DNA of 43,893 bases from JBAZQS01 sp041645075. Its GTDB lineage: Bacteria > Patescibacteriota > Patescibacteriia > 2-01-FULL-39-33. The first letter of the stretch is position 1. Each line of letters starts with the position of its first letter. Position numbers and translations under genes: made by a program. The notes below the pieces were generated by a model. The model did no database searches and was not told the origin of the DNA. It saw only the letters and a program-made list of their open reading frames with translations. Shown here one piece after another: positions 9,320 through 18,081 of the stretch. Where the stretch lies: positions 1 through 43,893 of the forward strand of contig JBAZQS010000006.1 of NCBI GenBank assembly GCA_041645075.1, in the 5' to 3' direction.

Positions 9320-10437
9320 ATATTTTGATTATTGTTAAAACATTATCAGAAAAAGACGGCCAAGGAAGATATTCCCTGGATCTGATCGGCGAATTGGCGA
9401 AAAGGCACAAGATAACGGTTTTGAGTCCGGATAATTATAATCTTGATTTATTGGGCCGATTAGGGGTCTCCGTGGTTGCTATTCCTAACCTGCTAAATAT
9501 CAAAAATGGCTTGGGCGGCGCGTTAAAATATTTTTTGGTATTTTGGTGGCATCTTAAACGAAACGATCTGATCCATTTTTTTGCTGATTTGCCCGGTTAT
9601 ATGATATTCTCTCCGCTGATGCTGTTTTTCGCCAAGCCCTATTTTATCACCGCCCACGGCACCTATATTCCCACTTCGCTGGACCACGGGTATTATCGAT
9701 ATTTGATTGGCCGATTTTTAAAAAAAGCCAAGGGAATTATATGCGTCAGTAATTTCACCAAGAATGAGATTTTAAAAAGGCAATCCCTCGCTAATATATT
9801 TGTCATAAACAACGGAGTTCATTTTGATAAATTTTATAATTCCGGAAAGGGCCGGGCCAATAAGGGCGAGGAAAAAATAATTTTAGCCGTGGGAGCGCTA
9901 AAAAAACGTAAGGGATTTGATATTGCCATCCGGGCCGTGGGAAAAATAAAAAAGGATATTCCTAATTTTAAATATTACATTGTCGGCGATCAGTCAGATA
10001 AAAAATATTTTAGCGATTTACAGAAAATAGTTGACGAGAGCGGCTTGTCTGAAAATGTGGTTTTTTTAAGCAATATTTCCGATGAGGAATTGATTGGCTT
10101 GTATGCCCGCGCCCAGGTGTTTATTTTAACTCCGGTAATTCTTAATGATAATAATTTTGAAGGATTTGGTTTGGTTTATTTGGAAGCCAACGCTGGCGGC
10201 ATTCCCGTGATTGGCACCAGGGGCTGCGGCGCGGAAGATGCCATTAAAGATGGCTACAACGGAATATTGGTAGAGCAGAATAATGTTGAGCAAACCGCCG
10301 AGGCGCTAAACCGGATTTTGAGCGATGATAATTTTGCCAAGCAATTGGGAGACAATGGCGTGGCTTGGGCCAAGGAATTTGATTGGCAGAATATCTATTT
10401 TAAATATCAAAACATTTATGATCAATTTGTTAGATAA
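9316..10437 (+). CDS. Family 4 glycosyltransferase
   Basis: 373 aa, GT-B fold. The N-terminal half has GQGRYSLDLIGELAKRH (acceptor side) and ITAHGTY. The C-terminal half has ILAVGALKKRKGFDIAIRAV and the donor-binding E-x7-E motif EGFGLVYLEA followed by NAGGIPVIGTRGCG, typical of retaining GT4 enzymes. It probably extends a polyprenyl-linked oligosaccharide at the cytoplasmic membrane. It is coupled to both neighbours: 4-bp overlap upstream, and the flippase start lies 20 bp inside its 3' end. Confidence 0.92.
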   Translation: MNILIIVKTLSEKDGQGRYSLDLIGELAKRHKITVLSPDNYNLDLLGRLGVSVVAIPNLLNIKNGLGGALKYFLVFWWHLKRNDLIHFFADLPGYMIFSPLMLFFAKPYFITAHGTYIPTSLDHGYYRYLIGRFLKKAKGIICVSNFTKNEILKRQSLANIFVINNGVHFDKFYNSGKGRANKGEEKIILAVGALKKRKGFDIAIRAVGKIKKDIPNFKYYIVGDQSDKKYFSDLQKIVDESGLSENVVFLSNISDEELIGLYARAQVFILTPVILNDNNFEGFGLVYLEANAGGIPVIGTRGCGAEDAIKDGYNGILVEQNNVEQTAEALNRILSDDNFAKQLGDNGVAWAKEFDWQNIYFKYQNIYDQFVR

Positions 10438-11749
10438 GATTTTTTCCCTAAGAAAAAAGAAATTTATCCGGGATTCGGCCATTTTACAGGCCGGCACTTT
10501 GTTTTCCACGGCCTTGTCTTTTTTGGCTTCCATCATTTACGCTCGAGTTCTGGGAGTGGAGGGGTACGCGAGCTATGCTTTGATTTTTGCTTTTGTCGGC
10601 TTAATGAGCATTTTTATGAATGTAGGCACCAACGAAACCACCATCACTTTAATGGCCGAGGCCTATGCCCGGAAAAATAAAGCAGATATAAAAAATATCT
10701 TGGCTTATTATCTAAAAATAACTTTATTGTTTTCTCTTTTGGTCGGTCTGGTTATAATTATTTTAGCGCCAATGTTGACCAGCAAATTTTATCAGAGCGA
10801 AGAAATCGGCCAATTGGCGCGAATAGTTTTATTGGCCAATATAATAAAAATATTTTTTTACCTTTACGCCATCGTCCTGCAAGTAACCAGAAGAATAAAA
10901 AATTTAACGATTATTGAAAATTCAGATAAGATTCTCCAGGTGCTTTTGCCGGCGGGCCTGGTGCTTTTGGGTTTTGGCTTGAGGGGGTTGATCGCCGGTT
11001 ATTTTTTGGCTTACGCAATATTCACTATTTACGCCTTTAGCCAATATCGGAAGTTGTGTTTACAAGATGAACTTCTGCCTTGTTGGCGGGAAATTTTTGC
11101 CCACCTGAATAAAGCCAAGGTTGGTTATTATTTTAAATTTGGCTTTTTAATTGCGATTGATAAAAATTTGGGCACGCTGTATGGAACCTTGCCGATTTTT
11201 ATTTTGGGCATGTTCGGCCTTAGTCAGGTCGCTTTTTTCAAAATCGCGACGGCTTACGCGGCTTTGCCTCTGATGCTGATTGGCCCGATTTCCCGATTGC
11301 TTTTGGTTCAGCTGCCTAAATCAAAGTCATACGGACTAAGAATTTTGAAACATCATTTTGTCCGGTCTTCTTTGGGCGGAATGATAATTTCTTTTGTTGG
11401 CGCCATGATTTTAATATTTCCGGCAAAATTTTTAGTGCTTTTGGTCTATGGCAATAGTTATTTTCCCGCCATCGGCTTGGCCCAGGTTTTGTTGGTTGGC
11501 ACGGTTGTCATGGGACTAGCCGTGGGCGAAAGTTCAATGTTCCGGTCTTTACATTTGATGAAAAAATCCATCGTCATAAATTCAATCTTAATTATTTCGG
11601 GAGCAACCGTCGTCTTCTTTTTTATTAAAAATTTTCCGATTAATATTGCCATTTATCCAATTGCTTTTTGGTTGCCCATGGCGGCCCTGGTTTCTTTCTT
11701 TTATCTTTTGTTTAAAATTAATAAAATAATTAAAAAGGAAAATCAATAA
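10418..11749 (+). CDS. Wzx-type polysaccharide flippase (MVF/PST superfamily)
   Basis: 443 aa from ATG 10418 (MINLLDKIFSLRKKK). An earlier in-frame ATG at 10325 would add 31 non-hydrophobic residues read through the preceding gene and is rejected. The first helix begins DSAILQAGTLFSTALSFLASIIYARVLG, the usual N-terminus of Wzx/RfbX O-antigen flippases, and about 12-14 hydrophobic segments follow. It should move undecaprenyl-linked oligosaccharide units to the outer face of the membrane. It is the only flippase in the window, so it probably exports the product of the surrounding enzymes. Confidence 0.9.
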   Translation: MINLLDKIFSLRKKKFIRDSAILQAGTLFSTALSFLASIIYARVLGVEGYASYALIFAFVGLMSIFMNVGTNETTITLMAEAYARKNKADIKNILAYYLKITLLFSLLVGLVIIILAPMLTSKFYQSEEIGQLARIVLLANIIKIFFYLYAIVLQVTRRIKNLTIIENSDKILQVLLPAGLVLLGFGLRGLIAGYFLAYAIFTIYAFSQYRKLCLQDELLPCWREIFAHLNKAKVGYYFKFGFLIAIDKNLGTLYGTLPIFILGMFGLSQVAFFKIATAYAALPLMLIGPISRLLLVQLPKSKSYGLRILKHHFVRSSLGGMIISFVGAMILIFPAKFLVLLVYGNSYFPAIGLAQVLLVGTVVMGLAVGESSMFRSLHLMKKSIVINSILIISGATVVFFFIKNFPINIAIYPIAFWLPMAALVSFFYLLFKINKIIKKENQ

Positions 11750-11758
11750 TTAAAATTC

Positions 11759-12415
11759 ATGGTTATTTTTCAGCCCTATCGGTATTTAACTAAAAGAGTC
11801 ATTAAAGAAAACGGCCATTATATCAAGGGAAAAACCATTGATGTTGGCGCCGGCAGTTTTTCCCGATATCGCCAGTTTTTTGATTGCGGCCAATATTTAA
11901 CCATTGATATAGATGAAAACTTAAAACCGGATATCGTCGGTTCGGTGGAAAAAATTCCTCTGCCGGACGAGTCGGTTGATTCCGTGGTTTGCACCGGTGT
12001 TTTAGGCGATATTTTTGAACCAAAAAAGCCGATTGAAGAATTTCATCGGATACTGAAAGACAGGGGACACTGCCTTTTGACGGATAATTTCTTCGGCGCC
12101 ATCCATAATGAGCCGTTTGATTATTTTCGTTTCACTAATTTTTATTTTGAAAGAATTTTAAAAGAGAGCGGTTTTAAAATCATAAAAATTAGTAAGATCG
12201 GCGGTTTTTACGCCATGATTGCCCAGGGCATAATTGAATATTCGGTTAGGGCGTTAAATCTTTATCAACATAATTTTTGGGGTCGAGTTTTTAATTTGAT
12301 TTTTTTAGCTTTTGGCCGCCTCATGATTTTTTTTGACAAAATTGACAGAAGCGAGGCCAATAAAAAATTTACGATCGCTTGGCTGATTATTTGTCAAAAA
12401 GATTCTGTTAATTAA
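11759..12415 (+). CDS. SAM-dependent methyltransferase, type 11-like
   Basis: 218 aa. Motif I is TIDVGAGSFSRYRQF, with an acidic motif II (LTIDIDENL), then VEKIPLPDESVDSVVCTGVLGDI and EEFHRILKDRGHCLLTDNFF, the standard order of the Methyltransf_11 fold. PFDYFRFTNFYFERILKESGF is shared with glycan-cluster methyltransferases, including the next gene (NDYFRYT). It lies 9 bp after the flippase and 3 bp before another methyltransferase. Probably methylates a sugar hydroxyl; target unknown. Confidence 0.85.
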   Translation: MVIFQPYRYLTKRVIKENGHYIKGKTIDVGAGSFSRYRQFFDCGQYLTIDIDENLKPDIVGSVEKIPLPDESVDSVVCTGVLGDIFEPKKPIEEFHRILKDRGHCLLTDNFFGAIHNEPFDYFRFTNFYFERILKESGFKIIKISKIGGFYAMIAQGIIEYSVRALNLYQHNFWGRVFNLIFLAFGRLMIFFDKIDRSEANKKFTIAWLIICQKDSVN

Positions 12416-12418
12416 GAT

Positions 12419-13060
12419 ATGAACAAGTTTATCCAAACCAGAGAGGTAATCAGCCACTGCCTTGACCAGATCAAGGGAGTAGTTATTGATATTAGGGGCG
12501 GCGCCGCTAAGTATAGATCGCTAATGACGAAGATTGTTTCCTATGCTAGCTCTGCCGATGATGAAGATATTGAGGGCGGAATTTCAAATTTTGTCGATAA
12601 TACTTTTGACGCGGTTTTAGCTTTGGAAGTGTTAGAACATACAGCCCGGCCGCAAGCGGCATTGCAAGAAATAAAAAGAATTTTAAAACCGGGCGGCGTT
12701 TTGATTTTAACTGTTCCTTTTTTGCTTTCCTATCATGCCCGGCCCAATGATTATTTCAGATACACCAAAGAAGGTTTGGGTTTAATGCTTAATGACCAGC
12801 AGTTTGAAATTATTGAGTCAGATATATATTGCCCGATGTATTCCGCGTTGCTGCAAATTTTAATCGGCGGGTGTTTTGCCAAAAAGAGATTTGTCGGCCA
12901 AGATAGGTGTTTAAAGTATGCCGGAAAATTAGCTTCTTGGCTTGACCGTCATTTTGTTAAAAATGAAAATATTTATGGCGGCGTCTATGCGGTGGCAAGA
13001 AAAAAGATTGCTTCGTCCCGCCACGCTTCGCTCGCGGCTAAAGGCGACTCCTCGCAATGA
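12419..13060 (+). CDS. SAM-dependent methyltransferase with degenerate motif I and repeat-derived C-terminus
   Basis: 213 aa. The central and C-terminal core is clear: FDAVLALEVLEHTARPQAALQEI, then RILKPGGVLILTVPF and RPNDYFRYT. The SAM-binding motif I, normally DxGxGxG, reads VVIDIRGGAAKYR, so cofactor binding may be weakened or altered. The final ~17 residues (from KIASSRHASL) and the stop codon are encoded by a palindromic repeat at 13006-13061, so the original C-terminus has been replaced or extended. It follows the 11759 methyltransferase by 3 bp. It could be active, a non-catalytic partner of its neighbour, or decaying. Confidence 0.78.
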   Translation: MNKFIQTREVISHCLDQIKGVVIDIRGGAAKYRSLMTKIVSYASSADDEDIEGGISNFVDNTFDAVLALEVLEHTARPQAALQEIKRILKPGGVLILTVPFLLSYHARPNDYFRYTKEGLGLMLNDQQFEIIESDIYCPMYSALLQILIGGCFAKKRFVGQDRCLKYAGKLASWLDRHFVKNENIYGGVYAVARKKIASSRHASLAAKGDSSQ

Positions 13061-13061
13061 C
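13006..13061 (+). repeat. Dispersed palindromic repeat forming the 3' end of a CDS
   Basis: The sequence begins GATTGCTTCGTC and ends CTCGCAATGAC, with ATTGC/GCAAT ends and an inner GCTTCGCTCGC. This is the style of small intergenic repeats common in many bacterial genomes. It supplies the last residues and the TGA stop of the methyltransferase. Its family identity is inferred from look alone, because no second copy of exactly this type lies in the window. Confidence 0.6.
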
Positions 13062-13074
13062 AATTAAAATTTTG

Positions 13075-13080
13075 TATAAT
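13075..13080 (+). promoter_or_regulatory. Consensus -10 box TATAAT 5 bp before a start codon
   Basis: TATAAT ends at 13080 and the ATG is at 13086. Transcription starting 6-8 bp after the box would begin at or next to the ATG, giving a leaderless mRNA. No clear -35 box lies at the right distance, because the repeat occupies that position. Confidence 0.45.
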
Positions 13081-13085
13081 TTTTT

Positions 13086-14525
13086 ATGAAAGTAATTTTT
13101 ATTAATCCGCCGGTCTGCAATTTTACCGGCCAGGTAAATGCCACTAGCCCGGTTTTGGGCGTGATGTATTTGGCGACGGTTTTAGATTGCGCCGGTTATG
13201 CCGCGAAAGTGATTGACGCGGAAGCCCTGGGCTGGTCTTGGGACAAATTAGCCCAAAGAATGAAAGAAGAAAATCCAGATGTTATCGGTCTGACGGCCAC
13301 TACTCTCGGCATGCCGATTTTATATAAAACCGCTGAAGTTTGCCGTCAGGCATTGCCTCGGGCGAAAATTATCGCCGGCGGCTTCGGGCCGACCCTGGAA
13401 CCGGAGAAAACTTTAAATGAATGTTCGGCGATTGATATTTTGGGTTTGGACGAAGGCGAGATTACCATTGTGGAATTGATTAAGCGCTTGGAGTTAGGCG
13501 GGGACTGGTCGCCAGTCAAAGGCATTGCCTTTCGCGGAGCGAGCGGTGAAATTATCAAAACCGAGCCCCAGCCGCTGATTGAAAATTTGGATTCCATTCC
13601 ATTTCCCAATTATAAATTGTTGGAGCCGGAATTTTCTTATTACCACGGCGTGCACGGCACGCACAAGGAAATTGAATTGCCAAATGCGGTGATGATGGGT
13701 TCGCGCGGCTGTCCGCATCGCTGTATTTTTTGCTGTAATGCCGGCAAAAGACCGCGATTTAGAAGCGCCAAAAATATCGTTGATGAAATAGAATTTTACA
13801 AAAAAGAATTGAAGGTAAAATCAGTCCAGATTTATGACAATGAATTCGTGGGGATGAACGCGGCGCAAAATCAATGGATCGGGGAAATTTGCCGGGAGAT
13901 TATTGATCGGAAACTTGATGATTTGGGATATATCTGTCAGGGCCGTTGCAGTAAGTTTGTTGATTTAGCGACCCTTCAAGAAATGCGCCGAGCTGGTTTT
14001 CGCTGGATCTGGTGGGGCGTTGAATCCGGTTCACAAAAGGTCTTGGATCGCATTAAAAAGGACTTGAAATTGGCAGATATTTATAAATCCTTTGCTTTGG
14101 CGAAAGAGGCGGGCATATATTCATTGATGTTTATTATGGTCGGTTTTCCGGACGAGACCAAAGATGACATCAAGAAAACCAGCAGATTAATCAAAGCCAT
14201 TAAGCCGGAAGAAATCAGAATTCATATTGCCACGCCGTTGCCGGGTTCCGAATTATGGCAAGAACTTTATCAAAATGGCCAGATTGACGAGTTTGATTTT
14301 ATGAAATACGATACCCGTCTTACCGTGGTCCATCATACTAACACTATGACTAGCGCCGAAATCAAAAAATATTATCAAATATTGCTTTTCCGTTTTGAAA
14401 ACGGCTATTGGTATTTTATTAAGTTTTTTATCAAGTCATTGAGCACTATTGACGGTTGGAAAAAATTAGGCAAGCGATTAAAAATGGCCGGCCGATATTT
14501 TAATAATTGGTTGAAAGTCGGTTAA
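13086..14525 (+). CDS. Cobalamin-binding-domain radical SAM protein 5
   Basis: 479 aa. The B12-type domain (MKVIFINPP, KIIAGGFGPTLEP, LGLDEGE) is followed by the radical SAM motif C209-x3-C213-x2-C216 (SRGCPHRCIFC, with a further Cys next to it). WWGVESGS and MVGFPDET are superfamily landmarks in the barrel. The GFGPT loop differs from the GGPHAT of other paralogs. A basic amphipathic tail ends the protein. It probably has its own promoter (TATAAT at 13075) and is followed 2 bp later by the deacetylase, which suggests they act on the same glycan intermediate. Substrate unknown. Confidence 0.88.
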   Translation: MKVIFINPPVCNFTGQVNATSPVLGVMYLATVLDCAGYAAKVIDAEALGWSWDKLAQRMKEENPDVIGLTATTLGMPILYKTAEVCRQALPRAKIIAGGFGPTLEPEKTLNECSAIDILGLDEGEITIVELIKRLELGGDWSPVKGIAFRGASGEIIKTEPQPLIENLDSIPFPNYKLLEPEFSYYHGVHGTHKEIELPNAVMMGSRGCPHRCIFCCNAGKRPRFRSAKNIVDEIEFYKKELKVKSVQIYDNEFVGMNAAQNQWIGEICREIIDRKLDDLGYICQGRCSKFVDLATLQEMRRAGFRWIWWGVESGSQKVLDRIKKDLKLADIYKSFALAKEAGIYSLMFIMVGFPDETKDDIKKTSRLIKAIKPEEIRIHIATPLPGSELWQELYQNGQIDEFDFMKYDTRLTVVHHTNTMTSAEIKKYYQILLFRFENGYWYFIKFFIKSLSTIDGWKKLGKRLKMAGRYFNNWLKVG

Positions 14526-14527
14526 AT

Positions 14528-15292
14528 ATGGAAAACGCTACAAAAAAAATAATTTTTACAACCAGTTGGGATGATGGTGATAAGCTTGATTTGAAATTGG
14601 CGGACCTGCTTGAGCGATACGGCGTCAAAGCCACTTTTTATATTCCCAAAAATTTTAATAATCGCTTGTCTGATGGGGATATCAGCCAGTTGTCACGGCG
14701 CCAGGAAATCGGCGCCCATACAATCAGCCATCTTTCATTGGATAAAATCAATCCGGAAGAGGCCTGGCGGGAAATAGCCGAATCAAAAAATTGGCTTGAC
14801 GGCCTGCTGAATAGGGAGACCAAAATGTTTTGTTATCCGCGAGGCCATTACAACGACAATATAAAAAACCTGGTTGTCCGCGCCGGTTTTATCGGCGCCA
14901 GAACGGTCGCCAATGGTGATAATATTGATGATGTTTTCCAAATGCCCGTTAGTGTTCAGCTCTATCCTTTTCCTTTGCGACGAAGAAGCGCTGATAAAAT
15001 CCACTGGTCTAAATTTTTATTGCAGCCGCTGATTGGTAATTATGGGATAATTAAGAAGTATAATTTGCCGCTTAAATCCTGCTTGAGTTGGCATAATTTC
15101 GCCCGGTCGTATTTTTCCGCCGTTAGGGAAAGGGGCGGGGTTTTTCATCTTTGGGGGCATTCTTGGGAAATAGAAAAATATCAAATGTGGAGCCAATTGG
15201 AAAAATTACTTCAATTTATTTCCCAAAAAGACGAGGTGGTGTATTTGACTAATTCACAAACAATTGAGTATGCGAATAATAATATTAAGTGA
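14528..15292 (+). CDS. NodB-type polysaccharide deacetylase
   Basis: 254 aa from ATG 14528; an upstream in-frame codon at 14507 lies inside the previous gene and adds nothing conserved. NodB motifs are in order: FTTSWDDG (motif 1, catalytic and metal Asp pair), GAHTISHLSL (motif 2, H-x3-H zinc ligands) and FCYPRGHYND (motif 3), followed by a GFIGART segment. There is no signal peptide, so it probably acts in the cytoplasm on a lipid-linked or nucleotide-linked N-acetyl sugar. The next gene starts 22 bp inside its 3' end. Confidence 0.87.
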   Translation: MENATKKIIFTTSWDDGDKLDLKLADLLERYGVKATFYIPKNFNNRLSDGDISQLSRRQEIGAHTISHLSLDKINPEEAWREIAESKNWLDGLLNRETKMFCYPRGHYNDNIKNLVVRAGFIGARTVANGDNIDDVFQMPVSVQLYPFPLRRRSADKIHWSKFLLQPLIGNYGIIKKYNLPLKSCLSWHNFARSYFSAVRERGGVFHLWGHSWEIEKYQMWSQLEKLLQFISQKDEVVYLTNSQTIEYANNNIK

Positions 15293-16520
15293 TTTGTTTC
15301 CGCCTCGGCACACCGGAGGAGCGGATATTATCGCTTATCGGTCGGCTAAAGCGTTTCAAGAAGCCGGCCACGAGGTAATGGTCATTTCCACCTGCCAGGA
15401 CTTAAAAGAGGCGGGGTGGCGGCAGGTTGATGGGTTAAAGGTTCTTTTTTTGTCTGCTCACCGCGATCGGCGATTAAGCCATCGGCTCGGTTTGCGCCCG
15501 AGAAAAATTTTGGCCGTTCTGGAAAAATATTTAAAAATTTTAAATCCCGAGGTGGTCCAGGCCCACATCATCCATGTTTATTTTTCTTATGCCGTCTTGA
15601 AGTTGTGCAAAAAATATTGCCCCAAAGTTTTTTTGACCGCTCATGATGTTAATATTTTCCATCAGGGAAAGTTTTTTAGTTATATTGATAAAAAAGATTT
15701 AAGCCGACCGAAAAGTTTTAATTATAAATTAACTCTGGAAGAAAAAATCAGGCAATTTAAAAATACCCTTAATCCTTTCCGGAATTTAATCATTAAGCAT
15801 TATTTAAGGTCTGCCAATAAAATATTCGCGGTCAGTGAGGCCTTAAAAGACGCCTTACGGCAGAATGGTATTGATAATGTGGCCGTAATTTATAATGGCA
15901 TTGAGGCCGGCAATATCGTCATCAATAGCCGAGAATTGATTCGGGAAAAATTCAATATCGGCGAAGAGGTTAAAATCATATTTATGGCCAACCGTTTCAG
16001 CGGCCTCAAGGGTGGAAATTTAATTTTGGCTTATATTGAAGAGATTAAAAAGGGTTTTGACAATTTTATGGTCGTGGTGGCGAGCAAGAAAAGCGGTTAT
16101 ATTGACAATATTTTGAAGCAGGCCGAGAAAAAAAATATTTCCCACCATTTGTTTTTTACCGGCTGGCTTGATAGGCCCGATTTGGATTTATTATATTCCG
16201 GCTGCGATGTTTGCCTGGTGCCGTCTATTTGCTTTGATTCGTTTCCGAACAACAATTTGGAAGCCATGGCTTTTAAGAAACCGGTTGTGGGCACTTGTTT
16301 CGGCGGCACGCCGGAAGCGGTTGTTGACAATGAAACCGGTTATATAATCAATCCTTTTAATATCAAGGAAACCGCCGGCAAAATAATTGATTTGTTGTCT
16401 GATGAAAATAAAGCTAAAAAATTCGGCGAAGCCGGGTATCAGAGAGCCAAAAATAATTTTTCCTTGGCTAAGCAACTGGCAGAAACCTTAAGGTATTACC
16501 ATGAAGATACTGCTGATTAA
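15270..16520 (+). CDS. Family 4 glycosyltransferase
   Basis: 416 aa from ATG 15270 (MRIIILSDLFPPRHTGGAD); a TTG two codons earlier is a weaker choice. The N-terminal PPRHTGGA glycine loop and FLTAHDVN, then FAVSEALKDALRQNGI and VIYNGIE, then the donor-side motif DSFPNNNLEAMAFKKPVVGTCFGG with the E-x7-E-type pair replaced by D...E, identify a GT4 enzyme. Its start overlaps the deacetylase and its end overlaps the radical SAM gene at 16501 by 20 bp, so the three are probably translated together. Confidence 0.9.
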   Translation: MRIIILSDLFPPRHTGGADIIAYRSAKAFQEAGHEVMVISTCQDLKEAGWRQVDGLKVLFLSAHRDRRLSHRLGLRPRKILAVLEKYLKILNPEVVQAHIIHVYFSYAVLKLCKKYCPKVFLTAHDVNIFHQGKFFSYIDKKDLSRPKSFNYKLTLEEKIRQFKNTLNPFRNLIIKHYLRSANKIFAVSEALKDALRQNGIDNVAVIYNGIEAGNIVINSRELIREKFNIGEEVKIIFMANRFSGLKGGNLILAYIEEIKKGFDNFMVVVASKKSGYIDNILKQAEKKNISHHLFFTGWLDRPDLDLLYSGCDVCLVPSICFDSFPNNNLEAMAFKKPVVGTCFGGTPEAVVDNETGYIINPFNIKETAGKIIDLLSDENKAKKFGEAGYQRAKNNFSLAKQLAETLRYYHEDTAD

Positions 16521-18009
16521 TCCCCCGAGAACTTATTGGCCAGGATCCAAGGGAGTCAGGCTCGGCCTGCCCCTTGGTTTGCTGTATGTGGCGGCCGTTT
16601 TGGAAAAAGACGGCTACCAGCCGAAAATTTTGGATTGCTTGATCCATTCAAAGACGCGGGTAATTTCAAAAGACGGAGGCATATTCCATGGCATTTCCGA
16701 TGATGATATTTTGGATTTTATCAAAGAAGAGAAGCCGGATATTGTGGGCATCGGCGGTCCCTTTACCGTCCAAATTGATAACACCATCAAAATCGCCAAT
16801 CTGGTTAAGCGGGCTGATAGTAATATTGTGGTCGTGGCCGGCGGCCCCCATGTGGCGGTCAGAGGCAGGCAGCTACTGGAGCAATGCGCCAATATTGACC
16901 TGGGCGTGGCCGGCGAAGGGGAATTTGTTTTTTTGGACATAGTAAAAAAAATTGAGAACGGGCAAGACCTGGCTTCGGTAAAAAATCTAATTTATCGCAA
17001 TCAACAAAATGAAATCATCACTACGGAACGCGGCGATTTCATTAGGAACTTGGACTGCCTTCCTTTTCCGGCTTATCATCTTATTGACCTGCCGCTTTAC
17101 TTTGATTTTTTGGCCGGCGGCCTGTCCGCTCGGCCTTCGGGCCAAAAAAAATCTATCTCCATGATTACCAGCCGCGGCTGTCCGTTTAATTGCATCTTCT
17201 GTTCCATTCATTTGCATATGGGCCGGCTTTGGCGCGCCCACAGTGATGGCTATGTGATCAGCCATATAGAGTATGTGGTTGAGAAATACGGCGTTGAGCA
17301 CGTTTCTTTTGAAGATGACAATCTTACCGCCGATATGGCCAGGGCTAAGAAGATATTTAATCGCCTGATTGATAAAAAAATTAACATTACTTGGGACACG
17401 CCCAATGGGGTCAGAGCGGATCGCCTAGATGAGAATTTGGCGGCGGTGATGAAAAAAAGCGGTTGTGTGGAATTGATTTTCGGCGTGGAATCGGGCGACC
17501 AAGATGTCTTGACCAATATTGTCAGTAAGAATTTGGATTTAAATTCCGTGATTGAGTCGGCGAGGATTTGCCAGAAATTCAAGATTAAAACCAAGGCCTT
17601 CTTTGTGATTGGTTTTCCCGGGGAAAAAATTGAAGACATTCGCCAATCAATGGATTTTGCCATCATGCTCCGCCAGAAATACGGAGTGGTGCCGGGATTT
17701 ATGGTGGCGACGCCTTTGATTGGCACTAAATTGTATGATATTTGCAAAGAACACGGCTACCTGGTTAGGGAGCCGGATTCTGCATCGTTGGCGAAAGCGA
17801 CTCAAGCCAGGGGAGAAGGACTGATTGAAACCGGTGATTTCTCGCCGCGCCAACTGAAAGACCTGGCTTTTGAATTTGAAAAAAAGATGGCAAAAATGGA
17901 CTTGATTGATAAAATAAAAAATCCAACCGCTTATTTTAGGGCTTTGAGATTTGTCGTTCTCCATCCCCGGAAAGCGATTAAGCATTTAAAAAGTAAAATA
18001 TTTGGGTAA
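16501..18009 (+). CDS. Cobalamin-binding-domain radical SAM protein 6
   Basis: 502 aa. The B12-binding-type domain (MKILLINPP, IVVVAGGPHVAVRG, VAGEGE) is followed by C227-x3-C231-x2-C234 (SRGCPFNCIFC), FGVESGD and FFVIGFPGE. It has the best preserved GGPH loop of the set. It overlaps the GT4 gene by 20 bp and is the last gene of the long + array. Its final codons and stop lie inside one copy of the 27-bp direct repeat that flanks rmlBA. Confidence 0.9.
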   Translation: MKILLINPPRTYWPGSKGVRLGLPLGLLYVAAVLEKDGYQPKILDCLIHSKTRVISKDGGIFHGISDDDILDFIKEEKPDIVGIGGPFTVQIDNTIKIANLVKRADSNIVVVAGGPHVAVRGRQLLEQCANIDLGVAGEGEFVFLDIVKKIENGQDLASVKNLIYRNQQNEIITTERGDFIRNLDCLPFPAYHLIDLPLYFDFLAGGLSARPSGQKKSISMITSRGCPFNCIFCSIHLHMGRLWRAHSDGYVISHIEYVVEKYGVEHVSFEDDNLTADMARAKKIFNRLIDKKINITWDTPNGVRADRLDENLAAVMKKSGCVELIFGVESGDQDVLTNIVSKNLDLNSVIESARICQKFKIKTKAFFVIGFPGEKIEDIRQSMDFAIMLRQKYGVVPGFMVATPLIGTKLYDICKEHGYLVREPDSASLAKATQARGEGLIETGDFSPRQLKDLAFEFEKKMAKMDLIDKIKNPTAYFRALRFVVLHPRKAIKHLKSKIFG

Positions 18010-18017
18010 ATTTGACA
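17991..18017 (+). repeat. 27-bp direct repeat, left copy, flanking rmlBA
   Basis: This copy matches 19916-19942 at 25 of 27 positions (core AAGTAAAATATTT, then GGTAAATTTGA). It covers the last codons and stop of the 16501 gene and the -35 box of the rmlB promoter. The resemblance continues less exactly upstream (GCATTTAAA against GCATTAAAA). Confidence 0.8.
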
Positions 18018-18040
18018 AAAAAGCTAACTTTTTCTAAAAT
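18012..18040 (+). promoter_or_regulatory. Predicted sigma-70-type promoter for rmlBA
   Basis: TTGACA (18012-18017), a 17-bp spacer, then TAAAAT (18035-18040). The start of transcription should be near 18047, about 35 bases before rmlB. No Shine-Dalgarno sequence precedes the ATG. Confidence 0.7.
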
Positions 18041-18081
18041 GTTGGTTAGAGAGAATAAGGGGAAAACTATTAAAAAAATCA

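Noticed and set aside
10325..10417. Longer start for the flippase
   Set aside because: The additional 31 residues are read through the glycosyltransferase gene and do not fit a flippase N-terminus.
17250..17747. 165-codon open frame on the minus strand
   Set aside because: It lies wholly inside radical SAM protein 6, shows no domain and mirrors its codon pattern.
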